Positions 58,411 through 58,787 of a stretch of 58,787 nucleotides of DNA are shown piece after piece; the stretch's first letter is position 1, and each line of letters starts with the position of its first letter. Both the position numbers and the translations under genes were made by a program. The DNA lies in NCBI GenBank assembly GCA_964475985.1, contig CAYYYP010000018.1, positions 1 to 58,787 on the forward strand, written 5' to 3'. A model generated the notes under the pieces. The model was not told the origin of the DNA. It made no database searches and saw nothing but the letters and a program-made list of their open reading frames with translations. Source of the DNA: CAYYYP01 sp964475985. Lineage in GTDB: Bacteria > Bdellovibrionota > UBA1018 > CAYHWW01.

Positions 58411-58787
58411 TTGAAACGCAAGCTTGGCACGCTAACGGCAACATTATTGTTGTGCGCCTCAGTTTTGATTCAAGGCTGCAGCCACTATTCAAACGTCACG
58501 GCAAAGGCCAGAGAAGATTTTTACGCCGGCCGTTTTCGGGAGGCAGCTAAAGAACTTGAAAAGGGTGCCCAAGAAGAGGGCGTGAACCAGTTGCTTTATA
58601 TTCTAGATCGGGCTACGGCGCTCCACCATGCCGGTGACTATGAGGAAGCCATTAAGGAGTTCCGCCGGGCCGATAAACTTGCGGAAATCGTAGATTACAC
58701 GAGCCTCTCCGCGGAAGCCGCAACCTTGGTTACTAACGATCGCATCATTCAATACAAAGGCGAAGATTTTGAGAAGGTTCTCATCAA
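58411..58787 (+). CDS. COG3014-like TPR lipoprotein, 3' end outside window
   Basis: Partial, 125 codons visible. Start TTG at 58411 has GGGAG seven bases upstream. The signal peptide has the lipobox LIQGC (Cys about 23). It continues with ARE(D)FYAGRFREAAKELEKG and LLYILDRATALHHAGDYEEA, a TPR-type helix pair, then SAEAATLVTNDRIIQYKGEDFEKV, a block typical of COG3014 lipoproteins. It follows the lpoB-like gene by 30 bases; these two families often occur together. Function not established. Confidence 0.75.
   Translation, partial: MKRKLGTLTATLLLCASVLIQGCSHYSNVTAKAREDFYAGRFREAAKELEKGAQEEGVNQLLYILDRATALHHAGDYEEAIKEFRRADKLAEIVDYTSLSAEAATLVTNDRIIQYKGEDFEKVLI

Noticed and set aside
1..58787. Mobile elements, CRISPR arrays, tRNA or rRNA genes
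   Set aside because: No transposase or integrase, no regularly spaced direct repeats, and no tRNA-like cloverleaf was noticed on either strand.

Overview
This window reads as chromosome of a Gram-negative (diderm) bacterium. It encodes lipid A synthesis (lpxD, lpxA, lpxB, lpxK, an LpxL-type acyltransferase), outer-membrane assembly (BamA, Skp), lipoprotein release (LolC/E-like, LolD) and many predicted lipoproteins. A CarD-type regulator, ATP-grasp GshA, fused ArsA-like ATPases, a bacterial Ser/Thr kinase and a Cds6-like L,D-transpeptidase suggest the old deltaproteobacterial groups, most likely the Bdellovibrionota/Oligoflexia. That placement is inference from gene content; no rRNA or marker comparison was possible. 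I see no insertion sequence, prophage, CRISPR array, tRNA or rRNA. No stretch longer than about 280 bases lacks a gene.

Layout. 0.1-4.5 kb, mostly minus strand: a coiled-coil exported protein, CarD, a divergent 38-codon very basic protein (plus strand), and a plsB-like acyltransferase with gpsA (start of phospholipid synthesis). 4.6-8.0 kb: a large secreted Gly/Asn-rich repeat protein, methylmalonyl-CoA epimerase and a rhomboid protease. 8.3-23.1 kb: a long, tightly overlapping plus-strand run of a small protein gene, trxB, lysS, lolC/E, lolD, bamA, skp, lpxD, fabZ, lpxA, lpxB, then a GDP-heptose-type cassette (hddA, gmhA-like, SDR epimerase, hddC-like). 23.0-30 kb: two minus-strand glycosyltransferase genes (GT-C-like membrane protein and GT9), then lpxK, an LpxL homologue, a DUF3108 lipoprotein and a second GT9. 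30-37 kb: rpsA, sppA, an exported protein, an RsmB-type methyltransferase tail to tail with an Rsm22-type methyltransferase, a zinc-ribbon membrane protein and ssb. 37-41.6 kb: a Dpm1-like GT2, an L,D-transpeptidase, an EamA transporter and an M48 protease. 41.7-44.2 kb: a secreted protein of four tandem cysteine-containing repeats with a near-consensus promoter and a strong terminator. 44.3-51.8 kb: an FAD oxidoreductase and a signalling block (Ser/Thr kinase, orphan response regulator with HD-GYP protein, a beta-barrel protein, SpoIIE/PP2C phosphatase). 51.8-58.8 kb: cystathionine beta-synthase, GshA, a TPR lipoprotein with a tandem ArsA-like ATPase, and divergent LpoB and COG3014-like lipoproteins.

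Together the genes describe envelope building: phosphatidic acid and lipid A are made, heptose is activated and probably transferred, and proteins and lipoproteins are delivered to the outer membrane. The most unusual items are the four-repeat cysteine protein at 41747-44206, the tandem ArsA protein at 55637-57718 whose two P-loops have lost complementary lysines, and the secreted repeat protein at 4630-6759.
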